64,000 nucleotides of DNA from Candidatus Avedoeria danica (GCA_016703025.1 JADJCV010000004.1:1240001-1304000); one strand, 5' to 3'. Numbered from the stretch's first letter, positions 43,768 to 53,684 are shown. The notes: generated from the sequence alone by a model not told the origin. A program made the numbers and translations.

Positions 43768-45414
43768 GTGGAGTCCGATCGAAGCATGCACGAACGCGTC
43801 GCCCGCCTGCCGCGCGCCGTTGTCGATGCGGGCGCAACGTCGCGACGCAAGCGCGCGGCGTGTGCCTTGGCGATGGCCGTTGGCGCTCTCGCCGCACCGC
43901 TCCTCAGCGGTCTGTCGCTCGTCGACCGGCCGACACGGCTGATGGGACAGCGCCAGCGGCACGGCCGAACGATATCAGCCGCCGCGCTGCGCCAACCCGG
44001 CTGGTTGGTCGATGACGGCCCGCCCGTCGGAATCGCCTATCGCCCCGAGACCGCCTCGGCCTATGCGGCGCTGCAGCCACGACTCGGCACGGCATATGCG
44101 GCGCTCGTCGACGCGTTCGGCGCTTCCTTGCCCGCGCCGTTCACGGTCCGGTTGTACGCCTCGGACGACGCCTACGGCGCGGATCACCCCCTCGCCCGCA
44201 AGGTGGGCGGCAATTGGGTCGAGGAGCACCGGCCACGCCGCGAGGCTTCGGTCGTCGCACCGACCACCGCCGACGGCAGCGTGGACGTGAACGCGCTCGA
44301 GGCGTCGGTGCGCTATGCGCTGGCGCATCAACTGCTGGCACATGCGTCGAACGGGCGGCTGCCGAGCGGACTCCAGGAGGGGATGGCCCGGCTCATGACA
44401 CCGCCCTCGGGTGAAACCCAGACGGGCGTCGCGGCGCTGCGATCGGCGATGGACACGGGCGCGCTCATCGGCTGGACGGCGCTGATCGGCCCAGGTTCGG
44501 CCTACATCCAGCCGGAGGTCGGCGGTCCGGAGAGCCTCTCGATCGCCGTCTTCCTGGTGCAGGACCGCGGCTTTGGCTGCATCCGGGACGTCGCGCACGC
44601 CGCTGCCGGCGATGTGCCGTTCCGCACCGTGTTCCGGGCCGCATGCGGCGTGTCGTTCGCCGATGCGGAGGCGGCCTGGCTGACCTGGCTGCCGCGCTAC
44701 GTGGACGGCGGCTGGCGCGACAGCCCGCTGTTCAGCCCCGACCTCGGACCCGCCAGGCAGCTCTTGGCTGAGGGCGAGGAAGCGGTCGTCGTCGCGCTCT
44801 TGCGCGCCGTCGTCGCGGCCAACAGCGGCGGACCTCTGGCACTGGATGCCCAGGCCATGCTTGCCCGGGCGGAGGCCGGCGCCGCGGCACAGGTGGCGCT
44901 GGCCACCGCGCAGGCGGCGCTTGCGGCGGGCGACTACGCCTCCGCCCGGCGCAGTGCGGCCGAGGCAGCCGACCGTGCTGCGCCCGTAGGCGCCAGTGGC
45001 GCGCTCGAACGGGCGGCAGCGCTCGACGCGCGCGGCGCCGAGGGATTGGCTGCGGCCCGCGAGCTGGACCGTGCGACCCGCCTGCCCCCGTGGCAATTGT
45101 TCGCCGCCCGCCGCGCCGCTCACCGCGCCGCGATCCTGTACGCGCGACTTGGCAACGACCTGGCGGCGCAGCGCGCGGTGGCCGTCCGCACGAAGCTCGA
45201 TCGGCGGGCAGCGCCCTTTGCCTGGCTCGCGGTGCTCGCCGGTCTCGGCGTCCTCGCGCATGCCGGGCGACGCCGCATGCGGTTCGCCCGCGCGGCCGTC
45301 GTCCAAGGAGTCGCCGGACAGCCACGCAAGCGACACGGCCCGTCAGAGGCCCGGCGCACCGCTGTCCTCCCGCGCGCGGCGGCCCGGCCGCCGCGATCGG
45401 CCGGGCCGCATTGA
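43768..45414 (+). CDS. Peptidase-MA-like protein with degenerate zinc site
   Basis: 548 residues with a hydrophobic N-terminal segment (residues about 30-50) after a basic stretch, and a second hydrophobic segment near residue 490. The middle matches the layout of peptidase MA-like proteins (FTVRLYASDDAYGADHP, then a helix in the place of the zinc helix), but that helix reads LAHQLLAHAS, lacking both the Glu and the correctly spaced second His of HExxH. It is probably not an active protease. It starts a tightly packed cluster with the genes up to 49451. GTG 43768 or ATG 43786 (GGAG 12 nt upstream) may be the start. Confidence 0.6.
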   Translation: MESDRSMHERVARLPRAVVDAGATSRRKRAACALAMAVGALAAPLLSGLSLVDRPTRLMGQRQRHGRTISAAALRQPGWLVDDGPPVGIAYRPETASAYAALQPRLGTAYAALVDAFGASLPAPFTVRLYASDDAYGADHPLARKVGGNWVEEHRPRREASVVAPTTADGSVDVNALEASVRYALAHQLLAHASNGRLPSGLQEGMARLMTPPSGETQTGVAALRSAMDTGALIGWTALIGPGSAYIQPEVGGPESLSIAVFLVQDRGFGCIRDVAHAAAGDVPFRTVFRAACGVSFADAEAAWLTWLPRYVDGGWRDSPLFSPDLGPARQLLAEGEEAVVVALLRAVVAANSGGPLALDAQAMLARAEAGAAAQVALATAQAALAAGDYASARRSAAEAADRAAPVGASGALERAAALDARGAEGLAAARELDRATRLPPWQLFAARRAAHRAAILYARLGNDLAAQRAVAVRTKLDRRAAPFAWLAVLAGLGVLAHAGRRRMRFARAAVVQGVAGQPRKRHGPSEARRTAVLPRAAARPPRSAGPH

Positions 45415-46604
45415 TCCAGTTTCGCGTCCGGTACGGCCAGCTGCGGGGCGAGATCGACCGTGCCCGCCGGCGCCTGGCGGCGGCGCGCGCGCTGTGGCTG
45501 GCATTGTGCGTGCCCCTGGCAGCGCTCGCGTTGCGCCTGGCCGGCGGCCCCTCGATCGGGACGCGATGGGTGGCCGTCGCCGGCGGGCTCGTGTTCGCCG
45601 GCACCGCGCTCGGCCCGCTGGCCCGTCGCCGCGGCGACGAAGCGCGGACGCTGGACCGGCGGTTCAACCTCGACGAGCTCCTCGTCACCGCCGTCGAGGT
45701 TGACGCGCGCGGCCCGCGGACGGCGCTGGAGGACCGCCTGTTGGATGACGCAGCGGGTCGGCTGGCGATCATCCGCCAAGCCGAGACGGCCGAGCCGGAG
45801 CGATTCTGGGTCGAGATCGAGACAGCGGCGGCGCTGGCGTTGCTCTTGGCGGGCGGGTCGATTCTGGCCGACAGCGTCCGCAGCCCGTCGTTGCCGGCCG
45901 CGCGCGATGCCACCGGCGTGTCGGCCGGCGCCGCCAGGTCGGCAACCATCCCGGAGTCGGCGGGCGGCCGGTCGCCCGGCGCTGCCGACCGCGCCATGGC
46001 CGGGGCCCTGCGGGACGAATCGATGGCGCAGTCCGTGGTGGCCGCGCTCGCGGACGGCGACCGCCGGACGGCCGTGCTCGCGCTGCGCACGCTGGCCGAC
46101 CAGACGCGGGACCTCTCGCCGGCCGGCCGACGCGACCTGTCCGAGGCGCTCAAGGATGCCGGCACAGCGCTGGCGCCGATCGATCCGGATCTGGCCGCCG
46201 CGGCGTCGCTGGCGGCCGATGGCCTTCGCCGGGCCACACCGCCCGCCGATTCGCAGGCGCTCCAGTCGCTGGCCGACGCATTGGCGTCGAGCGCCGAGCG
46301 CGCGCCGAGGGCGGGGACGGCCGCGCTGCCGGCCGGAACGCAGGCGTCGCGAATCCAGGCGGCGGCGACGACGCGCGGATTCGCGTCCGGCCGGCCGGGC
46401 AGCATCGGCGCGCCCCCATCGGGCCTTGAGACGATCCGGGGCGAGCGGCTCGTCGATCCGGCGGCGGTCCGCGGCGGTGCGGCCGCCGGATCGGGCTCCG
46501 CCGCGGCGGCCGGCGCCGGATCGGTGCCGCTCGCGGAACAGGAGACCGTGCGGCGCTACTTTGCGCGCACGGGTGACGGCGGAACGGTGGAGCGCGCGCC
46601 ATGA
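45411..46604 (+). CDS. Membrane protein of the MoxR/VWA cluster
   Basis: 397 residues. Two N-terminal hydrophobic helices (about residues 24-65) follow a basic coil, then a further hydrophobic stretch near residue 140. The rest is Ala/Gly-rich and probably disordered. It resembles, in position and layout, DUF4175-like proteins found beside MoxR systems, but no firm family was recognised. TTG 45411 overlaps the previous stop (TTGA). The stop overlaps the next ATG (ATGA). Confidence 0.55.
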   Translation: MIQFRVRYGQLRGEIDRARRRLAAARALWLALCVPLAALALRLAGGPSIGTRWVAVAGGLVFAGTALGPLARRRGDEARTLDRRFNLDELLVTAVEVDARGPRTALEDRLLDDAAGRLAIIRQAETAEPERFWVEIETAAALALLLAGGSILADSVRSPSLPAARDATGVSAGAARSATIPESAGGRSPGAADRAMAGALRDESMAQSVVAALADGDRRTAVLALRTLADQTRDLSPAGRRDLSEALKDAGTALAPIDPDLAAAASLAADGLRRATPPADSQALQSLADALASSAERAPRAGTAALPAGTQASRIQAAATTRGFASGRPGSIGAPPSGLETIRGERLVDPAAVRGGAAAGSGSAAAAGAGSVPLAEQETVRRYFARTGDGGTVERAP

Positions 46605-47524
46605 ACGGCCAGCCGCTCCAGCCGGCGCACGACGCCGCGCGGGAAGCGCTGCTCTTCGACGACGCGTTCGTGCGCCGGCTGGAGCGACTGGCGCTGCGCG
46701 TGCGGCAGGTCGCGCCGGCCGTGGGCAGCCGGAGTGGCCAGCGCCGGACGCCGGCGGCGGACTTCGTCGACCACCGCGCCTACTCGCCCGGCGACGACCT
46801 GCGGCACATCGACTGGCCGGCGCTGGCGCGGCACGATGCCGTGTTCGTGAAGCTCGGACGGGTGGCGCAGGCGGCCGAGGTCCGGATCCTCTTGGACGTC
46901 AGCCCGTCGATGGCGGCGACGGGCGACAAGTGGCGGCTGGCGCTCGAGCTTGCCGCGGCGCTCGGCTGGCTGGGGCTCTCCCGGGGCGACCGCGTCGTGG
47001 TTGCCCCGTGGCCGCGGGGCGGGGCGGCACCGTGGGGGCCGGCCAGCGGTGCCGCGCGGGGCGCGTCGCTCCTGGCCTGGCTGCGCGCGCTCGGGCCTTC
47101 ATTCACGCCGTCGGCTCCCCCGCCCGGCATCGCCGACGCTGTCCGCTCGGTGGTGAGCGATGCGGCCGGCGGCGCGCTCCTGGTCATCAGCGACCTGTGG
47201 CGCGTGGACGACCTCGATCGGGCGCTGACGCTGGCGCCGCGCGCACGTTGGGACCGCGTCGTCCTTCAGATCCTCGATCCACGCGAGATCCGGCCCGTCG
47301 CGACCGGGGCCGAGACGCTGCTCGACAGCGAGACGGGCGAGCGGCTGACGCTGCAGATCGACGAAGCGCTGTGCGACGCCTACATCGCGGCACTGCGCAC
47401 GCGCCTGGACAGCGTGGCCACGCGCTGCGCTGCCGCCGGCGCCGCGTGGGCGCTGCTGCCCGCCGACTGGCCGCTCGAACAGGCGGTCGTGCCTTACCTG
47501 CAGCACCGGGGCATGATCGAGTGA
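46601..47524 (+). CDS. DUF58 protein with VWA fold
   Basis: 307 residues. The DUF58 signature is DFVDHRAYSPGDDLRHIDWPALAR. It leads into a VWA-like domain with DxSxS metal motif in ILLDVSPSMA. Such proteins are partners of MoxR AAA ATPases. No membrane segment is evident, so it is probably cytoplasmic. The ATG overlaps the upstream stop codon as ATGA. Confidence 0.88.
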   Translation: MNGQPLQPAHDAAREALLFDDAFVRRLERLALRVRQVAPAVGSRSGQRRTPAADFVDHRAYSPGDDLRHIDWPALARHDAVFVKLGRVAQAAEVRILLDVSPSMAATGDKWRLALELAAALGWLGLSRGDRVVVAPWPRGGAAPWGPASGAARGASLLAWLRALGPSFTPSAPPPGIADAVRSVVSDAAGGALLVISDLWRVDDLDRALTLAPRARWDRVVLQILDPREIRPVATGAETLLDSETGERLTLQIDEALCDAYIAALRTRLDSVATRCAAAGAAWALLPADWPLEQAVVPYLQHRGMIE

Positions 47525-47531
47525 TCCGGCG

Positions 47532-49451
47532 ATGAGCCTGCAGTTCCCGTACGCGCTGGCGCTCCTGGGCGCCGTGCCGGTCATCCTCTGGCTGCATCGC
47601 CTGCGCCGCCGCGTGCCCGAGCGCGGCGTGCCGTCCCTCGTGCCGTGGCTCGTCCTGCGCTCGGCCGAGCCGATGCGTCGCCGCAGCGTGCCGCCGAGCG
47701 TGCTCCTCGCCCTGCACGTGCTGTCCGGCGTCCTGCTGGCGCTGGCCGCTGCGGGTCCGCTGCGGCGCGGCGCCGCGGCCCCGAGCGGCGACGTCGCGCT
47801 GATCGTCGACACGACGCTGAGCATGCGCGCCGGGGACCGTTGGCCGGCGGCACGCGCTGCGGCAGCCGAGATCCTGGCGTCGGCCGCTGGCCGCGTGACC
47901 GTCATCGAGCTCGGCCCGCGGCCGGCGGTCCGCGTGGCGCGCACGCTCGACCGGGCGGCCGCCGCGGCGGCGGTGGAAGGGCTGGCGCCCGGCGCGGTCG
48001 GGGCGGATGTGGCGGGCGCCTTCGCGCAAGCGGCGGCGGTTGCCGGCGCAGGGGCGCGGATCGACGTCGTCACGGACGGCGCGCTGGCTCCCGCCGCCGA
48101 CAGACGGCCGGCCGCAGCCCTTTCATCGGGGTCGACGAAGGTGCCAGCCGGTGACATGCCGGTGCGGTGGCATGTCGTCGGACGTGAAGGGGCTCTGCAG
48201 AACGTGGCCGTCGTCGGGATCGCCGCGGCGGACGATGCTTCGGGGGGCGTGCGCGTCGTCGCACGGATCGCGAACTTCGGGCCGGCCGCATCGACGGCGC
48301 GATTGCAGCTGTCCGTCGGCGGCCGTGTGCTCGATGAGACGAACATCGACCTCGCACCCGATGCCACCACTCCGGCCGCATGGAGCGTCGCGGCGCGAGG
48401 TGGCCTCGCGGAAGTCCGTGCGGTGCGGCTCGGTGCCGTCGGCGAGGTCACCGGCGACGCGCTGCCGGATGACGACGTCGCCGTCGTGCCCCTTGCGCCG
48501 CGCACTTGGTACGTGCAGTTCGCGGCGCACGGCAGCGCGCTGCGCCGTGCGCTCGAGGCCCTGCCGCACGTCCGCCTGGCCGAGGTCGGCGTCGGCACGC
48601 TGTCCGACGACGGGTCGGTGGATGTCACCGTTCTGGGCGGCGCGTCGGCGGCGGGGCTGCCGCCGGGCGGCCTTCCGTCGGGCGGTGCGCTCCTCGTCGA
48701 CCCGCACGACGGACCATGGCTCGCGGCGGCGGCGGACGCGATCACGGGCACGTGGCAGAGCGCCGCCCCCCACCCGATCACCGCCGGACTCGACCTCGCG
48801 GACGCGCGGATCGCGGGCGTGCGCGCCGGCGGCGCGCCGGCGTGGGCCACCGTGCTGGCCGTCGTCGACGGGCGGCCTGCGGCATGGGCTGGAACGATCG
48901 GCGGGCAGCGGGTCGTCGTGCTCGGCTTCGATCCGGACGGTGGTACGCTGGCCGAGCGCGACGCGTTCCCGCGGCTCATCGGGCGTGCGATCGCCTGGGC
49001 GGCGCCGGACATGCCTCCCCCGTCGCTGCCCGTCGGCGCGCCGTTCGCCCTGCCGCCGTGGCCCGTGGCGATCGCCCATCCGGACGGCCGGCGATCGTTG
49101 GCCGCGCTGCGGTTCAACGCGCCGGCCGTGCCGGGCGTGTACACGATCCGACGCCGGCGCGTGCCGCGCGCCGGCGTCGTGGAGCCGGGCGTCAGCGTTG
49201 CGGTGCGGGCGGGCGACCCGGACGAATCAGGGCTGGCGGCCCTGACCGCCGCCGAGCTGTCCACGGTGTTTGCGCCGCGCACGCCCGGACCGGAAGGCGG
49301 CACGGACGCCGGCAATTCTCCGCTCCAGCGGCCGGCGAGCCCGGTGCAGCGTTGGCCGCTCGTTGCCGTGCTGTGCGTGCTGGCGCTCGAGGCCGCGTGG
49401 CGCGCCGCACCGGCCCGACGACCGACGGTCCGCGTGGCCGGCGTGCGGTGA
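47532..49451 (+). CDS. BatA-like membrane VWA protein
   Basis: 639 residues. N-terminal pair of helices (residues 4-20 and about 55-75) of the BatA type, then a VWA domain with metal motif VDTTLSM (Thr in the third position). The next 400 residues include beta-rich stretches and a ThuA/GATase-like segment (GGQRVVVLGFDPDGGTLAERDAF). The C-terminus has a final hydrophobic helix (WPLVAVLCVLALEAAW). The stop overlaps the next start (TGATG). Confidence 0.8.
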   Translation: MSLQFPYALALLGAVPVILWLHRLRRRVPERGVPSLVPWLVLRSAEPMRRRSVPPSVLLALHVLSGVLLALAAAGPLRRGAAAPSGDVALIVDTTLSMRAGDRWPAARAAAAEILASAAGRVTVIELGPRPAVRVARTLDRAAAAAAVEGLAPGAVGADVAGAFAQAAAVAGAGARIDVVTDGALAPAADRRPAAALSSGSTKVPAGDMPVRWHVVGREGALQNVAVVGIAAADDASGGVRVVARIANFGPAASTARLQLSVGGRVLDETNIDLAPDATTPAAWSVAARGGLAEVRAVRLGAVGEVTGDALPDDDVAVVPLAPRTWYVQFAAHGSALRRALEALPHVRLAEVGVGTLSDDGSVDVTVLGGASAAGLPPGGLPSGGALLVDPHDGPWLAAAADAITGTWQSAAPHPITAGLDLADARIAGVRAGGAPAWATVLAVVDGRPAAWAGTIGGQRVVVLGFDPDGGTLAERDAFPRLIGRAIAWAAPDMPPPSLPVGAPFALPPWPVAIAHPDGRRSLAALRFNAPAVPGVYTIRRRRVPRAGVVEPGVSVAVRAGDPDESGLAALTAAELSTVFAPRTPGPEGGTDAGNSPLQRPASPVQRWPLVAVLCVLALEAAWRAAPARRPTVRVAGVR

Positions 49452-51958
49452 TGGACGCGACCGGTCGGCTCGTCGTCCTCCACCCTCTGTCCGGCCTCGC
49501 CGCCGCCGCGGGGGCGCTGTGCATCGTGTGGCTCGTGCGTCGGGCGGGCGCTGGGCGGCGTGCGCTCGGGCTGCGGACCGTGATCGGCCTGGCGGTGGCC
49601 GCGGCCATCGCCGACCCGCGGTGGGTCGTCGGCGCGAACGCAGCCCGGATGTTCGTCGTCGACGTGTCGGCCAGCATCGCCCCCGAGGCGCAGGCGACGG
49701 CCGGTGCCCTCGGCGGCGGCGGCGACGGCAGCGGAGGCACGGAGGCAGCGATGCGGCTCGCCTTCGGCGATGAAAGCGCGTCGGCGCTTGGTCCGGCGAT
49801 CGACCTGGCCGCGCGCGCGCTGCCGGACGGCGGGCGGATCGTCGTGGCCAGCGACGGGGCGGCGACGGACGGCGACGCGGGCGTCGCATCCGCGGCGCTG
49901 GCAGCTGCCGGCGGCGTGCAGGTGGACGCCGTGCGGTTGGCAGGGCGGACGCGCGCCGATGCCGCCGTGCTGCAGCTGTTGGCACCCACAACGTGGCGCA
50001 GCGGGGACTTCGGCCGTGTCGATGTCGTCGTGGTGGCGAGCCAGCCGCTCTCGGGGACGGTCAGCCTGGCCGTCGACGGCCGCGTCGTACAGGCGCACGA
50101 CGTCGGGATCGGGACGACACCGTCGCGGGTCGCGTTCACGGTGGCGGTGCCGGACGGCACGGCGCCGATGCAGCTCGAGGCCGCGGTGCAGGCCGGCGGC
50201 GACCGCGAGCCGACGAACGATCGTCGGGCGTGGGCCGTTCAGCGGGCGGCGGCGCCGCGGGTGCTGGTGGTGGGCGACTCCGCCGAAGCGGTCGGCCTGG
50301 CGGACGCGCTGGCGGCCGAGGGAATCGTGTCATCCGTGCTCGGGCCCGGACGGCTCGGCGGGCGGCTCTCGGCGCTGGACGGCTGGGACGCGTGCGTGCT
50401 CGTCGACACCCCGGCGGATGCGCTCGGGGTCGATCAGATCGCCACGTTGGAGGGCATCGTCGCCGAGCGGGGCCAGGGCCTGGTGCTGACGGGCGGTCGG
50501 CAGAGCTTTCTGCAGGGCGGCTGGCGGGGCACGGGCCTGGCGCGCCTGTCGCCGCTGGCGCTCGAGGCGCCGCCGCACGGCGACCGCGAGGCGGTGGCCT
50601 TGCTCCTCCTCATCGACCGCAGCGCCTCGATGGCCGGCGGCGACGCCGCCACGCGGCTGACGAAGCTCGATCTGGCGCGCGAGGCGGCGGTGCTGGCGGC
50701 CGAAGTGCTGCAGCCGGGCGACATGCTCGGGGTGATGGCGTACGACACAACGACGGAGTGGATCCTGCCGCTGGCGCCGATCGGTTCGGGCGGCGACCGC
50801 GTGGCCGTCGAGGGGCGGCTGCGGACGCTGTCGGCCGGCGGCGGCACGCTGATCGGCCGCGCGCTGGCCGACGGCCTGCCGGCGTTGGCCGCCGCGCAGG
50901 CGCCGACCCGGCACGCGATCCTGCTCAGCGACGGGCGGGATGCCGGCGAGTCGGACGAGCCGCTGCTCGCGGCCGTTCAAACGGCGAGATCGTTGGGCGT
51001 GACGTTCTCGACGCTCGGCATCGGGCTGGACGCCGATCCCGATCTGCTCGGCCGGCTCGCCCAACTGGGCCGCGGCCGCGCGTACCGAGCGGTTGAGGCC
51101 GCCGACCTGCCGCGCCTGACCGTCGAAGAGAGTGAGATCGTGCGGGCGCGGGCCGAGCGGACCGGTGAGTTCCGCGCGCAGCTGGCCGGCGACGAACCGT
51201 CCGCGCTCGTCGCCGGGGTCGACGTCGGCCTCCTGCCCGAGCTGACGGGCTACCTGGCGCTGCGGCCGCGACCGGGCGTCGACATCGCGCTCCGCACCCC
51301 GACCGGCGACCCGTTGCTGGCCGGTTGGCAGGTCGGCCTCGGCCGAGTGGCAGCCTGGACGAGCGACGTCGGTGCCGAGTGGGCCGCGGCATGGCCGGGC
51401 GACGCGGCGGCGCGCGCGGCGCTGGCCCGCGCGGTGCGCTGGACGGCGCGCAAGCCGAACGCCGGCGGCCTCGAGGCGACCGCCGTGACGGACGACGCGA
51501 CGGGGGTGACGGCGGTCACCGTCGACGCCGTCGCGGCGGACGGCAGTCCGCTCGACCTGGCGGCGGCGACGCTCGTCATCTCGGACACCGAGGGCAGCAG
51601 CACGACGCGGCTGGCCGCCGTCGGGCCGGGACGCTACGCCGGGGCCGTGACCCTCGCCCGCACGGGCGCGTGGCCCGCCGCCGTCGTCGTCGAGCACGGG
51701 GGCGGTCGGTCGGCCGCGGCGTTGACCGTGGCCCGCGGCTACGCGCCGGAACTCGTGCCTGACGCGGGCGGTGCCGCCCGGCTCGGCGCGGTCGCGGCGG
51801 CGGGGGGCGGGCGGGTGTTGGACGCCGACGCGGCGTTGGAGCCGTCGGGCGAGGGACGGACATGGCCGTTGTGGCCGGCGTTCGCGGTGTTGGCCGGGCT
51901 GTTGTGGCCGGTGGACGTGGCGTGGCAGTTGGCCGGGAAGCGCAAGGCGATGGCCTAG
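49451..51958 (+). CDS. Large membrane protein with two VWA domains and GATase-like fold
   Basis: 835 residues. Two N-terminal helices, a first VWA-like domain with MIDAS FVVDVSAS (about residue 75), a beta-rich domain, a GATase-like block (GQGLVLTGGRQSFLQGGW, about residue 350), and a second VWA with LLLIDRSASMAGG (about residue 390). After it come RHAILLSDGRDAG and an Ig-like part. The last helix is near residue 815, followed by a basic tail. The two MIDAS sites suggest a surface-binding role or a chaperone-type partner for MoxR. MoxR follows 86 bp downstream. Confidence 0.8.
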   Translation: MDATGRLVVLHPLSGLAAAAGALCIVWLVRRAGAGRRALGLRTVIGLAVAAAIADPRWVVGANAARMFVVDVSASIAPEAQATAGALGGGGDGSGGTEAAMRLAFGDESASALGPAIDLAARALPDGGRIVVASDGAATDGDAGVASAALAAAGGVQVDAVRLAGRTRADAAVLQLLAPTTWRSGDFGRVDVVVVASQPLSGTVSLAVDGRVVQAHDVGIGTTPSRVAFTVAVPDGTAPMQLEAAVQAGGDREPTNDRRAWAVQRAAAPRVLVVGDSAEAVGLADALAAEGIVSSVLGPGRLGGRLSALDGWDACVLVDTPADALGVDQIATLEGIVAERGQGLVLTGGRQSFLQGGWRGTGLARLSPLALEAPPHGDREAVALLLLIDRSASMAGGDAATRLTKLDLAREAAVLAAEVLQPGDMLGVMAYDTTTEWILPLAPIGSGGDRVAVEGRLRTLSAGGGTLIGRALADGLPALAAAQAPTRHAILLSDGRDAGESDEPLLAAVQTARSLGVTFSTLGIGLDADPDLLGRLAQLGRGRAYRAVEAADLPRLTVEESEIVRARAERTGEFRAQLAGDEPSALVAGVDVGLLPELTGYLALRPRPGVDIALRTPTGDPLLAGWQVGLGRVAAWTSDVGAEWAAAWPGDAAARAALARAVRWTARKPNAGGLEATAVTDDATGVTAVTVDAVAADGSPLDLAAATLVISDTEGSSTTRLAAVGPGRYAGAVTLARTGAWPAAVVVEHGGGRSAAALTVARGYAPELVPDAGGAARLGAVAAAGGGRVLDADAALEPSGEGRTWPLWPAFAVLAGLLWPVDVAWQLAGKRKAMA

Positions 51959-52044
51959 GGCGATCGCCTTCGATTCCCGCCTTGGACGACAAGCAACGAC
52001 GCGCCGACGCATAATCGGCAGCCGATCCTCCGAGGAGCCTGACG

Positions 52045-53064
52045 ATGACGCAACCGCAGACAGCACCAGCATTGCGACCGGCGGCGCTGCCCGCGATGGA
52101 CCCCGAGACCTTCCGCGCCCGCTTCGCGGCGATCGAGCGCGAGGTCGGGCGGGTGATCGTGGGGCACGAGGAGCTGATCCGGCTGACGGTGACGGCGCTG
52201 GTGGCGGGCGGGCACGCGCTGGTGGAAGGGGTGCCGGGCCTCGGGAAGACGCTCCTCATGCGGACGCTGGCCGAGGTGATCGACGGCGTCTTCAGCCGGA
52301 TCCAGTTCACGCCCGACCTCATGCCGGCCGACATCGTCGGCACACAGGTGCTGTACGAGGACCCGGCGGGGGGGCGGCAGTTCCGGTTCGAACCGGGGCC
52401 GATCTTCGCGAACTTCGTCCTGGCGGACGAGATCAACCGGGCGACGCCGAAGACGCAGTCGGCGATGCTCGAGGCGATGCAGGAGCAGACCGTCACCGTC
52501 GGCAAGCAGACGTATCGACTGCCGCAGCCGTTCTTCGTGCTGGCCACGCAGAACCCGATCGAGATGGAGGGCACGTTCCCGCTGCCCGAGGCGCAGCTCG
52601 ACCGCTTCTTGTTCAAGCTCGACGTGTCGTTCCCGTCCATCGCCGAGCTCGTGACGATCGCCGAGCGCACGACCGGCGCCGAAACGCCGCGTCCGCTGCG
52701 CGTGGCCGGCGTCGACACGGTGCTGGCGATGGGCCGCCTGGCGCGCGACGTCCCGGTGGCGGCCGAGGTGATCGACTATGCTGCCCGCCTGATCCGCGCC
52801 ACGCACCCCCAGGACCCGACCGCACCACCGCTGGTGCGCGACGCGGTGCGCTACGGCGCAAGCCCGCGGGCGCTGCAGGCGATCCTGTTGGGCGCGAAGA
52901 TCCAGGCCGTGATGAACGGCCGCCTGCACGTGGCGCGCGCGGACATCCGGGCGGTGACGCCGCATGCGATCCGGCACCGGATCATCCTGAGCTTCGCGGG
53001 GCAGGCGGAAGGCGTGGAGGTGGATCGGGTGGTGGGTGAGGTGGTGCGGGGGGTCGGCGAGTAG
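52045..53064 (+). CDS. MoxR-family AAA ATPase
   Basis: 339 residues. Walker A is VEGVPGLGKT, Walker B is LADEINRATPKTQSAMLEAM, and sensor 1 is VLATQNPIEMEGTFPLPEAQLDRF. MoxR ATPases are thought to act as chaperones for assembly of VWA-containing partners. It lies at the end of the VWA cluster rather than at its head. GAGGAG is 8 nt before the ATG. Confidence 0.93.
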   Translation: MTQPQTAPALRPAALPAMDPETFRARFAAIEREVGRVIVGHEELIRLTVTALVAGGHALVEGVPGLGKTLLMRTLAEVIDGVFSRIQFTPDLMPADIVGTQVLYEDPAGGRQFRFEPGPIFANFVLADEINRATPKTQSAMLEAMQEQTVTVGKQTYRLPQPFFVLATQNPIEMEGTFPLPEAQLDRFLFKLDVSFPSIAELVTIAERTTGAETPRPLRVAGVDTVLAMGRLARDVPVAAEVIDYAARLIRATHPQDPTAPPLVRDAVRYGASPRALQAILLGAKIQAVMNGRLHVARADIRAVTPHAIRHRIILSFAGQAEGVEVDRVVGEVVRGVGE

Positions 53065-53081
53065 CCTCGGCGTTGAAACCC

Positions 53082-53144
53082 GGTGATGCGGTGCGAAGTT
53101 GCGGTGATTCGGCGCGAATTCAGGGTGATTCGCCCACCCGTTGA
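53082..53144. repeat. 21-bp imperfect tandem repeat
   Basis: Three units of 21 bp, each starting GGTGAT (53082, 53103, 53124); the first two are clearly related. The convergent gap 53065-53201 contains no gene or obvious terminator. Confidence 0.5.
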
Positions 53145-53201
53145 CCGTGATGTGCCGGCCGTCTCACCGTGGCCTGCAGTCGCGGGCGCATCCGCGGGCT
53201 A

Positions 53202-53684
53202 TCAACGCACCGCATCCGCGGCGGCGTCCTCCGCGGTGCGCACGCCGAGCCGCACTTCCTCCCGCCGCATCGCCTCCGCCCCCGCCTCGTCCGCATCGTC
53301 GTGCCCGAGCAGGTGCAGCAGCCCGTGCACCACCAGCAGCCGCAGCTCGTCGACGACCGGCGCACGTCGCGCCGCAGCGCTCCGCCCCGCATACGGCAGA
53401 GAGATGACGATGTCGCCGAGGATCGCCCCGCTGCCCGGCCAGCCGTCGACGTCCGCCTCCGCCCGAAAGCTGAGCACGTCCGTCGGCTTGTCGTACCCGC
53501 GGTAGGCCAGATTCAGCCGATGCACGTAGTCGTCGTCGGCGATGACGATGGACACCTCGGCCTCGGGCGCGACGGCGAGCGCATCCATCGCCCGAGCCAG
53601 CGCATCGATGGCGGCATCGACCTGCGCGTCGACCACAGCGTCCGCGTCAACGAGCACGTGCCGATGGATCGCCCGCCCGGTCAC
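53202..53684 (-). CDS. ybeY: Endoribonuclease YbeY
   Basis: 160 residues. The zinc motif VHGLLHLLGHDD (HGxLHLxGH) and DKPTDVLSFRAEADVDG are diagnostic. YbeY takes part in 16S rRNA maturation and ribosome quality control. The GTG start overlaps the pgpH stop as GTGA, an order also seen in Firmicutes (pgpH-ybeY). Confidence 0.95.
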   Translation of the reverse strand: MTGRAIHRHVLVDADAVVDAQVDAAIDALARAMDALAVAPEAEVSIVIADDDYVHRLNLAYRGYDKPTDVLSFRAEADVDGWPGSGAILGDIVISLPYAGRSAAARRAPVVDELRLLVVHGLLHLLGHDDADEAGAEAMRREEVRLGVRTAEDAAADAVR

